From positions 1 to 23,548 of the IMG/VR virus record IMGVR_UViG_3300007539_000229: a stretch of 23,548 bases of DNA, one strand, 5' to 3'. The notes beneath the pieces were generated by a model that worked only from the letters and a program-made list of their open reading frames with translations, was not told the DNA's origin and did no database searches. Shown in pieces: positions 22,160 to 23,548 of this stretch. This stretch comes from a virus. Position 1 is the stretch's first letter. Each line of letters opens with the position of its first letter. A program made the translations under genes and the position numbers.

Positions 22160-22824
22160 TGGCATACTTTACAGAGTTTTCAGATATTCAATATCCATCA
22201 CCCTTCTCTGATCGTACTTCAAACAGAGATTATGTAACTGCGAAGAATATTTTTAGAAGGGCAAAAATTAGAGAGGATTTCTTTCAGAATGTCATGGTAT
22301 TTGACAAGTATGAAATCACTGGGGATGAAAGACCAGATCAAGTTGCAGAAGAACTATACGGCGACTCTGAACTAGATTGGGTTGTACTCCTTTCCAATAA
22401 CATTATCAATGTTAGAACTGAGTGGCCTATGTCACAGGAAGATCTTCAAAGATATGCAACTAATAAGTATGGTATTAATGAACTAAGTGCGACTCATCAC
22501 TACGTCACCAAACAAGTTAGAAATTCTTACAATCAGTTAATCGTTCCTGCAGGTCTAGAGGTTGATGAAGACTTTTCTGTGACATATCGTGATTTTATTG
22601 GTAATGTCACTATTTCTGGATCTACCGTCAGAAGTTCAGTAACTAACTATGATTATGAGGTTGAGAAGAACGATGAAAAGAGGCAAATCTATGCTCTGAG
22701 GAGTTCTTATCTTGATATTGTTGAAACTGACCTTAGAGAAATCATGACATATACCGATAGTTCTCAATTCCTTGACCGTAGAACAAAAAGAGCAGAGAAC
22801 CTAAGACTACTAAGTCCTAGATAA
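22159..22824 (+). CDS. 53: Baseplate wedge protein gp53
   Basis: A 221-residue protein, near T4 gp53 (196). Residues 49-92 (DKYEITGDERPDQVAEELYG then DSELDWVVLLSNNIIN and EWPMS) are the characteristic LysM-like gp53 core, with the wedge pattern of a Tyr-Gly-Asp followed by a WVVLLSNN strand/helix. In T4, gp53 joins the wedges to the hub late in baseplate assembly. It is the last gene of the gp4-gp53 plus-strand run, starts by a TAATG overlap with gp48, and is followed within 31 nt by a strong terminator. Confidence 0.92.
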   Translation: MAYFTEFSDIQYPSPFSDRTSNRDYVTAKNIFRRAKIREDFFQNVMVFDKYEITGDERPDQVAEELYGDSELDWVVLLSNNIINVRTEWPMSQEDLQRYATNKYGINELSATHHYVTKQVRNSYNQLIVPAGLEVDEDFSVTYRDFIGNVTISGSTVRSSVTNYDYEVEKNDEKRQIYALRSSYLDIVETDLREIMTYTDSSQFLDRRTKRAENLRLLSPR

Positions 22825-22854
22825 TCTGCTCGCGACCCTACAGTCGATTTTTTG

Positions 22855-22879
22855 GCGGAAAATTTTTTCCGCTTTTTTT
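22855..22879 (+). terminator. Rho-independent terminator after gp53
   Basis: Stem GCGGAAA (22855-22861) pairs with TTTCCGC (22866-22872) around a 4-nt loop and is followed by seven T residues. It ends the plus-strand gp4-gp53 transcript. On the minus strand the stem is followed by A residues, so it would not stop gp32 transcription. A second weak 4-bp stem (CGAC/GTCG, 22833-22846) with a T-run lies just before it. Confidence 0.85.
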
Positions 22880-22901
22880 GTAACTAAAAGGCGAATTTAC
22901 C

Positions 22902-23548
22902 TCAGAGATCAACTAGATTCTGGAAGAACGCAAGGTCATCATCGTCTGAAGTCGCTGCTTCAGTCTGCTTAGGTTGAGAAGAGAAAGTTTCAGTGTCAAC
23001 AGGAGCAGTTGTCTCTCGTGCTTGACGGAAGTTCTCCATCTCCTCATCAATCTCCTCAGCATCACGCTTGGGAGGTTTTGCAGTCTTCAGGACAGCATCA
23101 ATGCGACCGCGAAGTTCTTCATAGGTCTTGAAGTTCTTAGCAGCAGTGAATTCTTCAAGAGAATACTGCTTCTTCCAGATTGCTTCCATTGCCTCATCGT
23201 CATCCAGGAGAGGACCAGGACGATCGAACTCACTAGAGTCATAGTTCCAGTAACCAGCAACCTTCTTGATCTTCAGTTTGAAGTTAGCACCACCCCAGAA
23301 GTCAAAAGGATCAATGGGTTGCTCGTCTTCAAACTCAGGTTGCATTGCAGCAGAGATCTTGTCAAAGATCTTCTTACCGAACTTATAAAGGAATACTTTA
23401 CCCTCGTTATCAGGATTAGTAGTGTCCTTCACAACGTAAATGTTAGCGTAGTAGGAAAGTTTACGCTTACGCTCTCGGACAATATCTTTGTTCGATTCAA
23501 CACCACTGTTCCACAGATCACGATTGTCTTCGCAGACAGGGCATTGAC
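22902..23548 (-). CDS. 32: Single-stranded DNA-binding protein gp32 (5' end outside window)
   Basis: The frame stays open to the right edge, so the true start lies outside; the GTG at 23432 is an internal valine. The first visible residues, QCPVCEDNRDLWNSG, hold the CxxC half of the gp32 zinc site. Then come SYYANIYVVKDTTNPDNEGK and VFLYKFGKKIFDKI, which match the T4 gp32 core closely, and WGGANFKLKIKKVAGYWNYD. The C-terminus is an acidic, flexible tail ending TSDDDDLAFFQNLVDL, which in gp32 recruits replication and recombination proteins. gp32 coats single-stranded DNA cooperatively during replication, recombination and repair. It converges on gp53 and is the only non-virion replication gene here. 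No terminator for its own strand is visible in the 77-nt gap. Confidence 0.95.
   Translation of the reverse strand, partial: QCPVCEDNRDLWNSGVESNKDIVRERKRKLSYYANIYVVKDTTNPDNEGKVFLYKFGKKIFDKISAAMQPEFEDEQPIDPFDFWGGANFKLKIKKVAGYWNYDSSEFDRPGPLLDDDEAMEAIWKKQYSLEEFTAAKNFKTYEELRGRIDAVLKTAKPPKRDAEEIDEEMENFRQARETTAPVDTETFSSQPKQTEAATSDDDDLAFFQNLVDL

Noticed and set aside
23432-23434. GTG at 23432 as the start of a 176-residue gene
   Set aside because: The frame stays open beyond it to the window edge and encodes the conserved gp32 zinc-site and core residues.
1-23548. tRNA genes, CRISPR arrays, insertion sequences or integrase/attachment sites
   Set aside because: None seen; almost all bases are accounted for by virion genes and no gap exceeds 80 bases.

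Overview
This 23.5 kb window is a structural-gene region of a T4-like cyanophage (a myovirus of marine Synechococcus or Prochlorococcus). The main evidence is a complete set of T4-type baseplate genes (gp26-, gp27-, gp5-, gp48-, gp53- and gp54-like), the head-completion nuclease gp4, the single-stranded DNA-binding protein gp32, T4-type late promoter boxes (TATAAATA), and a cyanobacterial CP12 homologue, a known cyanophage auxiliary metabolic gene. Nearly every base is coding. Most gene junctions overlap as ATGA or TAATG, and no gap exceeds 80 bases.

Layout. Positions 1-8167 (minus strand) hold three tail-fibre or adhesin genes: a fibre protein cut by the window start, a fibre with a peptidase S74 autocleaving chaperone domain, and a 1764-residue protein with a pectin-lyase-like N-terminus and a Tail Collar C-terminus. 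Each has its own late-promoter-like box 25-30 nt before its start. At 8161-8211 two opposed late boxes lie between this block and a plus-strand coiled-coil gene (8209-8937). Positions 8885-19433 (minus) are a long baseplate/tail-hub block. In transcription order it is: gp54-like tail-tube protein; then, from a late promoter at 18663, gp26, a small gp51-like gene, a lytic transglycosylase protein, an M23 peptidase protein, a gp27-like hub protein, CP12, a gp5-like OB-fold protein without lysozyme, a beta-rich spike protein, a hexapeptide-repeat spike/fibre protein, and three micro-genes. Positions 19468-22824 (plus) carry gp4, a SAP-like protein, gp48 and gp53, ending in a strong intrinsic terminator. 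gp32 (minus) converges on that terminator and runs off the right edge.

How they work together. gp48/gp54 cap the baseplate and nucleate the tail tube; gp53 belongs to the wedge; gp27/gp5/spike proteins form the central hub; the fibres bind the host. Cell-wall cutting seems to have moved from gp5 to two separate hub-operon proteins, one a glycan-strand lyase and one an endopeptidase, which share a common scaffold motif.

Most notable observations: (1) a canonical double slippery sequence with an SD-like element at the end of gp26, with the gp51-like frame in exactly the -1 phase, so a programmed frameshift could make a gp26-gp51 fusion like the lambda G/GT tail-assembly chaperones; (2) cp12 embedded, with overlapping start and stop codons, in the late baseplate operon and lacking the N-terminal cysteine pair; (3) the likely common origin of the two murein-hydrolase proteins.
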